DNA of 23,633 nucleotides from Haplomitrium mnioides (lineage: Eukaryota; Marchantiophyta; Haplomitriopsida; Calobryales): positions 1 through 23,633 of the forward strand of contig JBNGIS010018523.1 of NCBI GenBank assembly GCA_049999725.1, written 5' to 3'. The notes below the pieces were generated by a model. It saw only the letters and a program-made list of their open reading frames with translations. It had not been told where the DNA came from and searched no databases. Below, piece after piece: positions 1 through 11,465 of the stretch; the first letter of the stretch is position 1; every line of letters begins with the position of its first letter. The position numbers and the translations under genes are program-made.

Positions 1-309
1 AAAAGTTCATGTTCTGAGTAGCTTGTTCGTGGTTCAAAGTAGCGGCTGTTCAACATAGTTTCTTCTAGTACTATCCAAATGAGATAATCCAATCATACAT
101 TCTTCAACTTGCATGCCTACTTTTTAGACCTCTTCCAAGTCCCAACAAAGTCTCAACATGTGGAGGGCCACCATTTACTATAAGTTGCACACTAGTCCTA
201 TATGGTTTTGCTAGGTTTACATGTAGCGTCATGTTTTTTTCCATGCTTTTGTCAAAGATAAACTTCCTTACAATCACTATAAACCCTTCTAGACCTAGAC
301 TCTTTGCAA
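1..309. other. Unassigned flank left of the transposase relic
   Basis: I see no gene here. Read on the minus strand, bases 1-46 contain two related pieces of about 20 bases, GCTACTTTGAACCACGAAC and GCTACTCAGAACATGAAC, which look like a decayed tandem duplication. The minus frame at 104-340 has no similarity I recognise. It may be the C-terminal tail of the transposase relic that begins to its right. Confidence 0.3.
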
Positions 310-3300
310 AGTATTGTTCTCCATGAAATTTATGCTTCATTGGGATGAAACACCACTTGTTTTACTTGCTTTAGAAGCATCTAATCCATCTTCTTTGAGG
401 AACTAAATTCTTTTAGGAAATTGACCTACCACAAATCAGAATTTGAAGACATCATACTAGCTAAAGACTTAGAAGACCAAGATGGACACGCCCATCTACC
501 CTTGAAAAGCACTACTCCATTTACTAGACTCTCATAATCTATTATGACAATGTTTGTTAATACATTGATATACTAAACAGATTTGAGGAGTGTGGCACCC
601 ACCATATCACTTTTTTCTTTGTAAACATCAAAGCTATTTTCGAGTCAAAAGTGCTAAACCCACTTGAGTCACAATCAAACAATGCTTGCAATCTTGGAGG
701 ACACCCTCCAATAGTGTCCATAGACCTACATGCCTTATACCATATGACCTTCAAACTAGATAGTAGATAGTATACAAGCAAGACATAGCGCTCAAATTCA
801 TTCTCAAACACATAAGATATGACTACACAGAGAGACCATTCAATAAAATGCATTAACTTTGCACAATCAACAAGGAAAGGAATAAGTCGTCTTCTATTAG
901 AAGAATTCATCATCTACTCTATTCAAAAGTCAACTCTTTTTTTGCTAATTTTCTCGATAATATCATCACAATTATGTATAGCAAAAAACAGAAATTAGCG
1001 ATACAAATCTATATAACATATGCATTCAATCCATATGACAAAGAAAATAATCACATACTTGTAACTTGGTACCACTCTCTCTTCATTCTCTAAATATTAA
1101 TGATGCATAATTATTATTTCAGCCCACAACAATGTAATTTAATTCCATGATCCTTTCAATACAAGACCAAAAACACCATGGTCCTCCTCCAACTCCCATG
1201 TTCTTCCTCCTACTCTCTTTGCATCAATCATGTATCCAAAAGGAATCCCAATGACTCTTCCAATAAATATTCTTTGGCCATTAACGCTTTTAGATGTGCA
1301 TTTTTTCAAATATATCCCTTCAACACCTTCAATTTTCTCTCTATAAGATACATTCATCTAGTTGAAACTCTACCACAAAGATTTAGTTTCTCCACTAAAT
1401 GAATCATCAAATGCATCATCAAATCAAAGAAACTTGGTGAAAAATAGATTTCTAACATATAAAAGGCAAATGCAACTTTCATCATCAATTTGTCATATGT
1501 TGAAGGGTCCCAAACCTATGCACATATCTCTGGTAATAAATTGCTTATCGTAATTACAACTAGCCAAACACTTAGATGAAGTGATCCTATTGTTGCAAAA
1601 GGAAGAATCTATTGCATGAGCTTGTAGACATCATGAGATTTCAACCCACATAACTTTTTGACTTTGAATCACACTTTGCTAAAGAACTACATAAACTAGT
1701 ACCAGCTTTTAATGTCAAAAAAATCTATAAGACCCTACTCTTCTCAGCCTTGCTCAACCAATATGGGGTACAAGGCATCAATTTATTATCTCCTTCTGGT
1801 ATGCATGGATCTAGTTTGGGTGCAAAAAAAGCTACAAATATTGTCACACTTGCAACAACTCATGTCTTCCCAAATAGAGGTAGTGTTTTTTATCCCAATG
1901 GTAGTGTGCACAGTGTTGTGTGCAAGATTCTTTTCATAATGTACAGTATCCAAACAATGGTTGATGATTATTTTTTGCAAACAAAAGAGTCACAACCATC
2001 CTTGTTAGTTTCTAAAGTAATGAAACGACTATGATAATACAAAGGGTTTACAATGAATGTAGATAGCTTGGGAAGGAGTACATCATTTCACTACTTACAT
2101 TCCAATAATGCAAGTCTTACAAACAAGGTCTTTTCTTAACTACATGGTTTTTTGTTGGGAATTCAACATCGTTGACTTTTACTTCTAATAAGCTCAAGTA
2201 TGTTAAAGCTTCTTCACCCCAAAGCTCTCCATCTCTACTTGACGTCCTTGGCAGTACACATTGTATCTCCGATGTACCATCAAAATGTTATGCCATGTTT
2301 TTGCTACAAAACTAATGTTGTGGTGGTAGATATTGATGATGCATATTGTACTCCAACTTCTTCACATGCCATACAATTTGGGCAACAAATCACACAAGGT
2401 TTGTTGCCATAGTGTTGTTGGCAAAAATATCAATCTATGTGCAAGATAATTATTATTTTTTGACGATATCATTGCCCTCAAGCTATTTTTGGCACATACT
2501 AGAGCACTTCAACACATCAAAGTACTTGACTTCTTCTATCTACAATATTCCAAGATCGTCCAACAATTGATCCAAATAAACATCTAGGTTTTTTCTGCTA
2601 CTAGATTAGGCCCAGAAATCAACATAACTAGCATCACAAAAAAAAATTGTTGTAAGCCAAGGAGGTAAACTGTAATTCAAGAAAAGAGTGAGCCAACTAG
2701 ACCATGATGTTGAATTAATTCCAAAAGAATTTTCCCCCTCAAAGACCAGCCCCAAACAAGCATTCCTTGGCTCTACTACAAACAAAAGATCAATGACTGT
2801 ATCTACGTGCTTCCACACTTTTGAGTCTATAGTGTAACTAAGTATGTTGAATGTGCTTCTATTCTCATAATGCCAAGTCATTACATTAGAAGTAGCAGAA
2901 GTGGCATACAACTTCTTCAACCTTATAATTACAAAACAAATACCTTAAAACCCTTGCACATTAGTAAGATATCCCTACTTTCCTCATCGTTGGTTTCATA
3001 TATTGTGAACATTCTTTGTAACTAGCATATTTTCCTCTTTACAACACACAACCATTCTTACAAGCAAGAATTCTCTTAAAATCAAGGTTGAGCTTCATCA
3101 AAAGTTGCTTTGTAGCTTACAAACTTTAAGAGATAGTGTGCCTTGATGGCAATACATGTTCTCCTATCCAAGTCAACAATAAATTTACTTTATTGTTTGA
3201 AAAACTATGGCTATGACAAATGTTCAATAGTAGCAACATGAAAGATACGACATCTATCTTGCTGCTTGGCCATAAGGGTTCCATTGGATTTTTTAGGCTA

Positions 3301-3725
3301 TTGGTTGGAAACTCTTGATCAACAAGTAGAGGTTCTTCTTCAAGAGAATTCATGGCATGGATTAGAGTATCCCTCAACACTAATCAAAATTAGACACATC
3401 ATCACCAAAGCCTACAAAGTAAGATACATTTTTCACAACTTCTTTACAAAGTATTGTCAAGCAACGCTCTAACATGTTGCTTGATTTCTACTATTAGGTG
3501 CTCTATAGAGGTTGTTTGTTTCAGGCTTGCGTTCTCAATGTTTTTGGGTTATAATGGCTCAAGTAATCTGAAGCCCACTCATTGTCACTAGAGTCATGTG
3601 CATCTCCCACCCATATTTGATATGCAAGATAGAAACCATGTTTTACAAGGTGTTTTATAGCAATGTTTGACCAATTTTGTAAATTCCTTTGCATTCCATA
3701 CATAAAAACCACATCCTATGGTCTC
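310..3725 (-). pseudogene. Decayed CACTA (En/Spm) TNP2-type transposase
   Basis: This is a multiply frameshifted relic of the DNA-binding and cleaving transposase of plant CACTA elements. The pieces lie in the family's usual order, reading right to left. A transposase-associated domain is at about 3715-3560 (HLVKHGFYLAYQIWV). Next is the segment EPLWPSSKIDVVSFMLLLLN with SNNKVNLLL at 3295-3130. The Transposase_21 core is at about 2920-2560, with HYENRST, PRNACLGLVFEG, a NPFG-like SFGINST, SLPPWLTT and FVMLVMLISGP. HFDGTSE and a DLPYWK-like DLHYWN lie near 2290-2110. An LSKAEKSRVL segment and a final LLQQ lie near 1780-1600. A DUF4218-like part (SFFDLMMHL, STRWMY) is at about 1450-1150. A DUF4216-like part (VVLFKGRW, then VNF, then VKQVVF) is at about 680-340. 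Every domain carries stops or shifts, so no protein is made. Domain order makes the assignment secure; exact ends are approximate. Confidence 0.85.
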
Positions 3726-6070
3726 TAGTGTCTTCAAAGTTTTGTTTTTCCTAATTTTATAGCTGATCATCATGTTGATGTATTCTAGTTGGATGGTACA
3801 ATCCTAGCTCAAGGCTTCTACTCAACCTACTTTGACATAGAGAGATTGATGGAGCATTTATATTCTGAGTAGAAACATTCTAAAGAAAAATCTTTGAAAA
3901 CAAATGTATAGAATTATTCAAATATATGTTTGTTCTTGATTTCATGGCTAACAACAAGTGCAACATACAATCAATAGAATGATAGTAAAAACTCTAAAGA
4001 CAATTGTTACACCACAATAGCAAGTTACTAAATAGCTTGGGAAAAACTCACTGAAATTTGATACATAAGATTTATTTATCTTTATAAGTATTAAGAAAAC
4101 TCAATATGAAAATAGCAGAGAACAACAAAATAGAGTAGAATAGAATTTGATTTAAAGTTCACAACCAGCTCTAGAGCCATTAGGACTGAGAGTACATTGC
4201 GCACAAGAGTGCAAATAGGTGTAAGAAATAAAAATAGTAAGCTAAAAAATGCAAATTTTAAAATAATTTTAGTAGAGACAACCCATTTTTTAGTCATATG
4301 CTCACTCTCTTGCCACTAGTCTCTATGGCTAAGTTGTTATTTTTTGAGATCTAAGCAGCATGAGTTCCCAAAAGAAGAGTGCTAACCAACATTAATTATG
4401 GTTTTTGAGAAATTGTTGAGCTATCTCATTTTTTTCTATAAATAGCCAATGATACCTTCTCCATGTCTCATAGTACTTAGAAAAACAGAAGATGATGAGG
4501 CGATCATCATTTGTGACCTGTAGGTTTCACTAGAGGTACAAAAATTACTCGTGTGGTAATTTGTTATCAATCTTGGACCATTTGGTTGTTTCACATCTTA
4601 GTCGTAGAAAATACAATAGAAAAGAGACCCAAACTAGCACTGGGAAAGGAGAAAGAACAAACTTGAATAAAAAAATAAGAGCCAAAATCAACTCTTAAAT
4701 GATGGAAAGAGATAGACCCTAAAACCAAACTTACTAAATAAAAGTCTAGCATTGGAATGGCTCCTTCAAAGCAAATGATAGACTTCAACTTGTCAAAAAA
4801 AGAATATGTATGATTGGAAGAATGACTTATTTGAGAAAGCCCAAGAAATGATAGCCCTGGGCTAAATGAAATTATGAGCTACAATGACTCACAATAAAGC
4901 AAGCTTAAGAAAGGAGATCAATGTGAGATTGTGTGTGGTCATTATAAATGTGGGTTTGCCTACCAGCAAACAGAGTATGAGTTATTGTTGAAGATGGAAA
5001 AGGTGCCCATGAGGGACTAGGATGTCTATTGCAACCTTGGGTCTATCTTCAATTTCTATTCTTAACATAGCTCTAAGTGCATTCTCTATGCAACAAGTTG
5101 TCATGCTCCACCTTATCACAACACACATCTATCACTTTAATGCAAATGAGGTACATGAAGAGACATCCACTCATCATTCTCCTCTTTATACACCAAGCAT
5201 TTGTGATTGCAACAAGCTACAACAACCTATTCCACTGCCATCCTACCCTAATCTTCATCTCCGATTGTGCCTACAATCGACTCCTCTGTGCTACCAAAGG
5301 CTCCTCAAAAGATACTCCATCTTATCTCAAAGTACCTTCTAAAATACAAGCTTGATGGCCAAAAATCTGCCTAAACCTTGGTTCTCAACTCACCATAGGC
5401 AACAATTGAATTAAAGCATACGGAGAGACAAAGCTTAGACAAAACAAAACAAAACAAAGGGCATGTTCTTGAAATTACTTGACCAAATTATGCTCTCTCA
5501 ATGGAACTTTAAACATGATCTCAAAATACTGAACCAGATTTTTCTCTCTCAATGAAACTCTAAAGAATCTTACACCATTTCCCGTGTACCATGTTGATGG
5601 AAACCTGAAGAGCAACACCTCTACCAACGAATGTCCTCTAAACTTTGAAAGCCATTTTCTCGTTGTTTTTTTACAATAATAAAAGCCTAATATTACTTTT
5701 TTGTGTCTTCTTTTGAACCCTTAAGCCAATATTTTCTTTGCTATCAATTAAGAATATGCATGAGAATGTCACAACATAAAGTCTTTGTTTGGGTAAAACC
5801 TTAGTAGGTATCTTTAAAAGGCTTAGAAAAGCTTGCAACAATATTCAAAACGCCCGCACATAATTTTTGCATGAGAAGATCAAATTATAAAAATGCTATA
5901 AAGCAATTTATTAGATATAACAATGAAGACAAATGAGTTGATTGGTTAATGTTAGATTATTATAGGCAATCATAAAGCTTCAAAGGGGTTTAGAATTTCT
6001 ATGCATAACTAAATTGCAATGCCAATCGATCCAATTGACTATTGATGCTCATGTCCATGAAATGAGAGCT
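3726..6070. other. Unassigned AT-rich stretch 5' of the transposase relic
   Basis: No gene is recognised in these 2.3 kb. A plus-strand frame at 5022-5342 (106 codons) is free of stops but has no recognisable motif, and its minus strand is not convincing either. If the transposase relic belongs to a long element ending near 8043, this stretch would be that element's 5' noncoding part. A short (AAAAC)n run lies inside it. Confidence 0.4.
5436..5458. repeat. Short (AAAAC)n microsatellite
   Basis: About four uninterrupted copies of the pentamer AAAAC/ACAAA lie in otherwise unassigned AT-rich DNA. There is no further significance I can support. Confidence 0.8.
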
Positions 6071-6074
6071 ATCT

Positions 6075-6495
6075 TTTCCATACTTGATTATGAACACGAA
6101 AATTAACATGGGATCAAAAATATTCTTGAATCTTCTTAGCTATCAAAGCTACCTGAGGTTTCTCAATCCTCACAACAAAAGCAACCATATCAATATGTGT
6201 ACTCTTAATGCATTGAAAATCATGTCGAACTCTTTGATAACATCCTTGATCAAATTGATTATCTTCTTATCCACCAAGATGTAACAAAATACTAGAGTAT
6301 TTTTGTGAAACTTTCTATCTATAGCTAAAGTCTTTAACATGCTCTTCTTCTAATCATTTGCAAAAATTGGGCTCATGAGAAAATTGAACACCTCCAAACT
6401 CCTCAGCAACATTGAGAGCTTCTCAACATTATCACTCATTTTGAAAATGATACTGGTGGCTACAGAGAGCTCTGTAAGAGTGGAGATATATTTTC
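6075..6495 (-). pseudogene. Fragment of plastid ATP synthase delta chain (nuclear gene)
   Basis: The delta subunit (OSCP homologue) joins the F1 head to the stator of the thylakoid ATP synthase. The minus strand encodes a stretch very like its middle and C-terminal half. It begins near 6492 (YISTLTELSVATSII) and continues through DNVEKLSMLLRSLEVFNFLM, then KKSMLKTLA, then LVDKKIINLIKDVIKEFDMI. After a frameshift near 6205 it continues as VRIEKPQVALIAKKIQE to about 6080. One in-frame TAG follows FAND and a TGA follows KIQEYF. The transit peptide, the N-terminus and the last part of the protein are missing, and no introns are visible. It is a dead fragment, either a processed pseudogene or a gene piece carried by a transposon. 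Family assignment is strong from the LVDKK..LI..V.KEF block. Confidence 0.8.
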
Positions 6496-7418
6496 CTTCA
6501 ACGAAGCCTGACTTAGTAGTTGTATGCCATGATTTGCTACTTTGTTAATTGGGCATTACAAGTGTGTTAATGATCTTAAGATTGATAGCAGTAGAGGGGA
6601 AAGAGAAGTGAACAAAAGAAGCAAAAATAGTCAATTGGACAAAAAGTGCTACAAACTAAGATCCAATAGATCTAATCCTACAAGTGATTAGTTAATCATG
6701 ATGGAGATAGAGGGATTCAAACCCTATAAGAATTACAACTGGTTGAAACATTAGATATACAGTCTCAAAGACAAGAAAAAACTTGAGTTCATACTTCTAA
6801 TATTTCAATCAAATAAATTGCCATTAATGAATCTTCCATTTTGAACTAGAATTCACAACAAGTGATAACATAAAACCTAAACATGTTTTTCATCCCTTGG
6901 AGCTTGGTGGTGGTTCTGTTTGTAGAAAATAATTGTTGTTTAAGAAACAAACCATGCATTTCAAATGAAGTGTGGAGCTCAATTAATCACATTGAAGAAA
7001 AAATTCTCTCTAAGGCTAAATGTTGCTTTGGCTGAGCCTTGATCTAGAGTTGAAGAATGTTGGGCCAAACCAAAACTTGCGTTGAAGCAAAAATAAATAA
7101 ATTTTGAAACCTATTTGAACTACTTAAGAGATCATTCTTCGTCAAAGGAATGGGTCGATTTGGGATTGTAGGAATGGAGAGATTGTCTTCAAAATATTTG
7201 AAAGCTTTTACCTTGGTGTATTTGAAGGCCACCAGCAAGTGAGAGAAAAAAATACCCACAAGCACAAATTTTGACATGACATCGAGTGGTATAATAACAA
7301 TGCAATGTCTGCAAATAAGTTCATTAAATAAATGCTCTCTTCCTTTTCACTTGGTGCATCCAAAGTGCTTGGACTACATGTGAGGAGTAAATAAACACAA
7401 GCCAAGGAAAATTAGATG
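6496..7418. other. Unassigned stretch between ATP-delta fragment and CACTA-like end
   Basis: I recognise nothing here. Minus-strand frames at 7044-7277 and 7208-7405 are open for 65-77 codons. Neither shows a known motif, and they overlap one another in different frames, so I do not call either a gene. Confidence 0.4.
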
Positions 7419-8043
7419 CACTACAAGAGACAGAACAGTCTCTTCCACAAAAATTCTCAAAGCTAATATATGGAAAGGTAAGAAAAATCCAAGCTTGAGC
7501 AACAAAATTCCAAGAACAAGTGAGTTTTAATCAATTGAAAATAGGAAATGATTTATATACTTCCTACAGCTGACGAGTTTCTAGACAATCTTATGTTGCA
7601 CAAAATCTCCATGCTCAAGCATCTTTGACTTGAGAACCTTCATCCTAAGCTTTGACTTGTGAGTTTAAAAAAAATAGTTTAGTCATTTGTCAACATTGAA
7701 AAAAATGAATAACATGAGAAAACAATGATATATCTTAGTTATGCAAAAGAGCTTTAGTCGTTTGTCACCGTTGAAAAAAATGATATATATTACTAGGGTT
7801 CTTTATAATCATTTAAAATTTTTGTCTAAAGACTGCCCGGTTTAGTTTGGGTCATTTCAGACAATTGTGTCATTTTAGTCAAATGGTTAAAATGACCAAA
7901 GCAACAATATAGTCATTTTGGATAGTTGGTCATTTCAAAAAACCATTTCTCAATCATTTGTTTTGCATCACCATCATTTTGGATCATTTAGGACATTGAG
8001 TCACTAGGTCCTAGGTCATATAGGATGTTGTTTTCTTATAGTG
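7419..8043. mobile_element. Putative short non-autonomous CACTA element, or the 5' end of the TNP2 element
   Basis: The left end reads CACTACAAGAGAC. The right end reads TTTTCTTATAGTG, whose complement is CACTATAAGAAAA. This is a terminal inverted repeat of the CACTA type with one or two differences. The flanking trinucleotides are ATG (left) and TTG (right), so the expected 3-bp target duplication is imperfect. The right 350 bp are packed with GTCATTT motifs, as expected for transposase-binding subterminal repeats. There is no coding capacity in the 625 bp. Alternatively only the right end is real and marks the 5' terminus of the long element whose transposase relic lies at 310-3725 on the minus strand. 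Confidence 0.5.
7679..8020. repeat. Subterminal GTCATTT repeat cluster
   Basis: At least ten copies of GTCATTT or one-base variants occur, including AGTCATTTGTCAACATTGAA near 7680 and its diverged repeat AGTCGTTTGTCACCGTTGAA near 7754. A denser series runs from 7849 to 8000 (GGTCATTTCAG, GTCATTTTAGTC, AGTCATTTTGGA, GGTCATTTCA, CATCATTTTGGATCATTT). Most are in the same orientation, and one inverted copy (AAATGACC) lies near 7889. Clusters of short motifs just inside the ends are typical of CACTA elements, where transposase-associated proteins bind. Confidence 0.6.
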
Positions 8044-8090
8044 TTGTTGAGTTCAAAGTTGGCTTGTTCTGAATATGTCTCCCATGGACC

Positions 8091-8107
8091 AAAAAAAAAA
8101 AAAAAAA
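8091..8107 (+). repeat. Homopolymer run A17
   Basis: Seventeen adenines in a row lie just right of the CACTA-like terminus. It could be a retroposition tail, but no retroposed gene ending here on the plus strand is recognisable. Confidence 0.9.
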
Positions 8108-9029
8108 CTCTTTACTTTTACTATGTTAATGCCATGAAAAGAGGAGGGATCCCAACACTACACCTCTATTCAACTACTCTAGTGGCTTGGAGGGAGTCCA
8201 ACACTGTACTTCTATTCAACTACTCTACTTTCCTCTATTGAATGCTCAAGATCCACTTCCACAAAGCTCACACACTCTCAACTACAAGTTTTTCCTCAAT
8301 TCCTTGTTAGTTATGCAACCAATAAAACCAAAATTTGGAAGAGGGGAGAATTCAACAAAATGACTACATACACAACAACACATGAGAGAGAAGGGTATGA
8401 GGAAGAAAAAACACACTACAAAGGTTGAACAAGTAATTTTCTTTTATGTATTGTGTCACACTCTTTGAACAAAATCAGTGATAGTATATTGAGGTCTCCC
8501 AGAATAGTATCGAGAATTCTAAACTTCCATAACTTAAGAAACCAAAGTCTACCTACAACCCATGTGTGCATAGTGCAATCTTCACCTTGTGGAGTCAACA
8601 CGCAAAGTTTTAGATCCTTCAGCCTTATCATGTATGGCAGTGACAAGCTGCCACAACTCTCTACTAGTGTCATTAGTTCCCGATAGCAGGTCTTGATCAA
8701 CGATCTTCATGCTGATTTTCTGCCACTCTCAAGAGGTAGCAAAAAAAATCAGCCACGATGATGCCTTGCACTTCACTAATCACATTCTCTCCTACTCAAA
8801 CTCAACAATAACAAAAACTAAGCTAGTACTCTGCTAACACCATCTACATGATAGAAGAGAGATTTCTGATTTCTAAGCTTGATCTCTTGGAGAAGATTAC
8901 TACTCTCAAATCAGCCCACTCCCTTCAACATCACATCAAAACAACATTCCTGGAGTTTTAACTTCCTAGAATAGAGCATGTATTACCTCTGCTAAGAACA
9001 CATCATTATTGCTCATATTAGCAACTCAA
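8108..9029. other. Stretch with possible but unidentified minus-strand coding remains
   Basis: The minus strand at about 8760-8416 has protein-like, mutually shifted frames, for example TNDTSRELWQLVTAIHDKAE and a frame of 94 codons. I cannot place it in a family. It lies in the same orientation as the neighbouring dehydrogenase and ATP-synthase fragments and may be another captured gene piece. Nothing else is supported here. Confidence 0.3.
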
Positions 9030-9480
9030 CACATGGTATGTAGCCTTGCCTTCCCTATCAAGAGTTCTACATAGGAAAAACCATCTTCTTATGCTTTATG
9101 ATCAAGTATAGGACTGAGAATCACATCTCCAATAGCACATATCATTGGAATATTAGTGTGAAAGTGCTCATCTACTTCCTCTTGACTAAGTTTATGAACT
9201 TTCACTCCAACTTGTTCCAAACCCATGCCTTCTATGTATGGCCTTCTCCTAGTTGGCACAAGAACCACCTCAGTATTCAGAGTGGTAGCTTCACCACCAC
9301 TAGCTAGTTCCAACATAACTTTAAGTCCACTTGTAGTATCCTCCACTAGTGCTACCTTGATCTTCAACTTAAATTCCATTTTCTTCTTTTTCCAAACTTC
9401 TCATATACAATTTTCAGATTTCTCCATCCACTGATGGAACAATTGCATCTCCAAACTCTATGACTGTGATCTCAATTCCA
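9030..9480 (-). pseudogene. Fragment of mitochondrial dihydrolipoyl dehydrogenase (E3)
   Basis: E3 reoxidises dihydrolipoamide in pyruvate and 2-oxoglutarate dehydrogenases and the glycine cleavage system. The minus strand reads GIEITVIEFGDAIVPSVDGE near 9478-9420. After a TGA and a frameshift it continues as KLKIKVALVEDTTSGLKVML, then TTLNTEVVLVPTRRRPYIEG. It then reaches GLEQVGVKVHKL and a degenerate FAD-binding motif, AIGDVILSP, in place of the usual AIGDVI.GPMLAHKA. It ends at EDGFSYVELLIGKARLHT. About 140 codons of the central NAD/FAD-binding part are present. The N-terminal redox disulfide part and the C-terminal dimer interface are absent. A TAA follows DHKA. It is a dead, apparently intronless gene piece. 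Identity is clear from the order and spacing of these blocks. Confidence 0.85.
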
Positions 9481-10919
9481 AACCTTATTTTTCTTGAAAA
9501 GATCTTCCATCCATTTCACTCAATACAACACCATGCGGTTTTGTTTCTCTTAGCCTAGGGTAAACTCTCACCTCAGTGTCAAAAGAGAGTATATTCCATC
9601 AACATCAGCTCAAAGCATGTTTATCAAAAGTTGAACTTCCTAGAGAGGGGGGACCATCCAAGGTCTTTGCTGATCAAATCCCATCCTCTAGTCATTGGTT
9701 ATAATCTACACTATATGTATACTTGGAGCTTGTTACCAATCATCAAATTTCATAAGTCACAAGTTTCTTCTATGTTGCAGCTTCTCAATCCAACCTAGTC
9801 ACACAATATGTTAGTCATGCACCCTTCACTCTTGGAAAATGTTCTAGAAACTTTACCATAAAGTGACCTCCTATTAAATATGTGCCCGAATTGCTACTTT
9901 CCAAAGTATTGTCCATTCTCCTCTCCAAATAAACCTTTCAAAATTCTTATCTACAATCATGCTCCCAATTTTGCAGCCATAATTTTGTTGCTTGACAAGA
10001 ATCTTGTGCCTACAAAGTGCATCATTATCTACTTGATAGAGCCCTACTAGACATCTTGATATAGCCCTGCTCACAAAATACTTAGTGGGTTGCTCTTTGT
10101 AGTTGAATGGTTCTCTTGATTGGCTTGCTAGTTTTCTACTTGAATAATGGCTGGGGAATCCTCTCATCACAAAACTCCGATCTGTGTCACCTCCTAGAAA
10201 CACACCTACTTGATAAAAGAAGGTTCACAACCTGATATGTCGATTCAATTTACTCAAAGTGCCCTTGTATTCTTTGAAGTTCTATTTGACAACAACCAAC
10301 TCCAACCAATCTGGCTCCAATTTTTATCTTGCCAACTAAAAGAGCTGCATATCTTCTAACCCCTCATGCTTGCAAGGTGGCCTCTTCTATTGTGCATACT
10401 TTCCTATTGTGCCTTCTTGCCGAATGATATGACTCATGTTTCTGAAGTGTTTGCAATCACAACAGATCTGCAGCCATCCCTCTTCCAAACTCTTTGCCTC
10501 CTCTCTACACATCTCTCCCAATTTTATTACCTCAACAAATCTCTGGCTTCTCTTTCTGCTTGGCCAAAATGAGGCTGGTCCACATGCAACCTTCTCACAA
10601 TTAAGAAAACTTGTGATCCTCCACAAAAATGTTGCTCTACTTTGTTAACAACCCACGACACTTAAACTTTCTTGAATTTCCTTTGCTGCATTATGGGCAA
10701 GGGCCTACCTACAACCCCTTCTAAATTTTGCTACATGAAGATCAAGCTCATATTCCTGAAAGACTTCCCTCCATTTTGTTCTTGCTTTGTCATAATCCCT
10801 TGGAAAATTTGAACTAGAAAGGTGTAGTAATTTCAAGGGAATGGGCTAATGAGAATGTGTCACACCAGTGATATCAAAACCACAAAGTGATTGCAAGGAA
10901 ATTTGTGGCTGAACAACAT
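9481..10919. other. Unassigned stretch with unidentified minus-strand frames
   Basis: Two minus-strand frames, 9874-10203 (109 codons) and 10387-10626 (79 codons), have protein-like composition. The second contains the charged segment VIKLGEMCREEAKSLEEGW. I recognise no family and see no reliable splice junctions. They could be exons of further captured or decayed genes. No other feature is supported. Confidence 0.3.
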
Positions 10920-11465
10920 TAGTCAAAGTAGAGTTATTGGATAGTAACAAGCTCACAAGTAAATAATGAGGAGGCAAGTTGAAAAACCCAAGAGCAATGG
11001 TTTTTTCACTCGTTGGAGGAAGGATGGATACAACGTTAATGGAAAAAAAGTTTGGGAAAGCAGATTTCTTCCAAGAGAGCAACATTTCTCACTGTGGTGA
11101 AACAAATGACATACCTTCTCTTCTTCCTCTACATCATGAAGAACAAAGTGGGTGTCTAGCTCATAGCATGTCTCCTTCATCTCATGAAATAATCTCTGTA
11201 CTTTTGCATGTATTTTGTTGGTTTAAGGATGAACCTGGTCATCTCCAACAAACTAATGAATGCAACTCCCTATCTCAATCCATGTACGTCCAAGCAGTTT
11301 CCTCACACTTCTTTCTTTTATCAACTCCCTTATCTTCTCACAGTTACCCCATTGGCCTGTAGCAGCATAGATGTTTGCTAGAAGCACATAGGCAGCAACA
11401 TTACCAAGATCCAATTCAAACATTTGGTGTGCTATACGCTCTTTCATGTCACACCATTCCATGTA
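10920..11465 (-). pseudogene. C-terminal fragment (E, E+, DYW) of a PPR protein
   Basis: PLS-class PPR proteins bind organellar RNA, and their DYW domain deaminates cytidine during C-to-U editing. The minus strand starts at the E domain (MKERIAHQMFELDLGNVAAY, then VLLANIYAATGQW, then RTWIEIGSCIH). It continues after a shift near 11250 into the E+ segment (HPXTNKIHAKVQRLFHEMKE). It then reaches the DYW start (DTHFVLHDVEEEEKVCHLFH, then HSEK). About 80 bp further on, a second SEK segment (TSEKTIALGFFNLPPH) appears, after which similarity is lost. The zinc-binding CxxCH and the terminal DYW triplet are not visible, and all PPR repeats are missing. It is therefore a non-functional fragment. The family match is strong; the gene of origin is unknown. 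Confidence 0.85.

Noticed and set aside
29-46. Inverted match between the window's first bases (GCTACTTTGAACCAC on the minus strand) and its last bases
   Set aside because: Only about 20 bases match and a similar GCTACTTTGAGC occurs near 16429, so it is a short dispersed motif and not evidence that the window is one element with terminal repeats.
5022-5342. Plus-strand open frame of 106 codons
   Set aside because: No recognisable motif, an overlapping frame of similar length (5077-5355), and low-complexity composition typical of chance frames.
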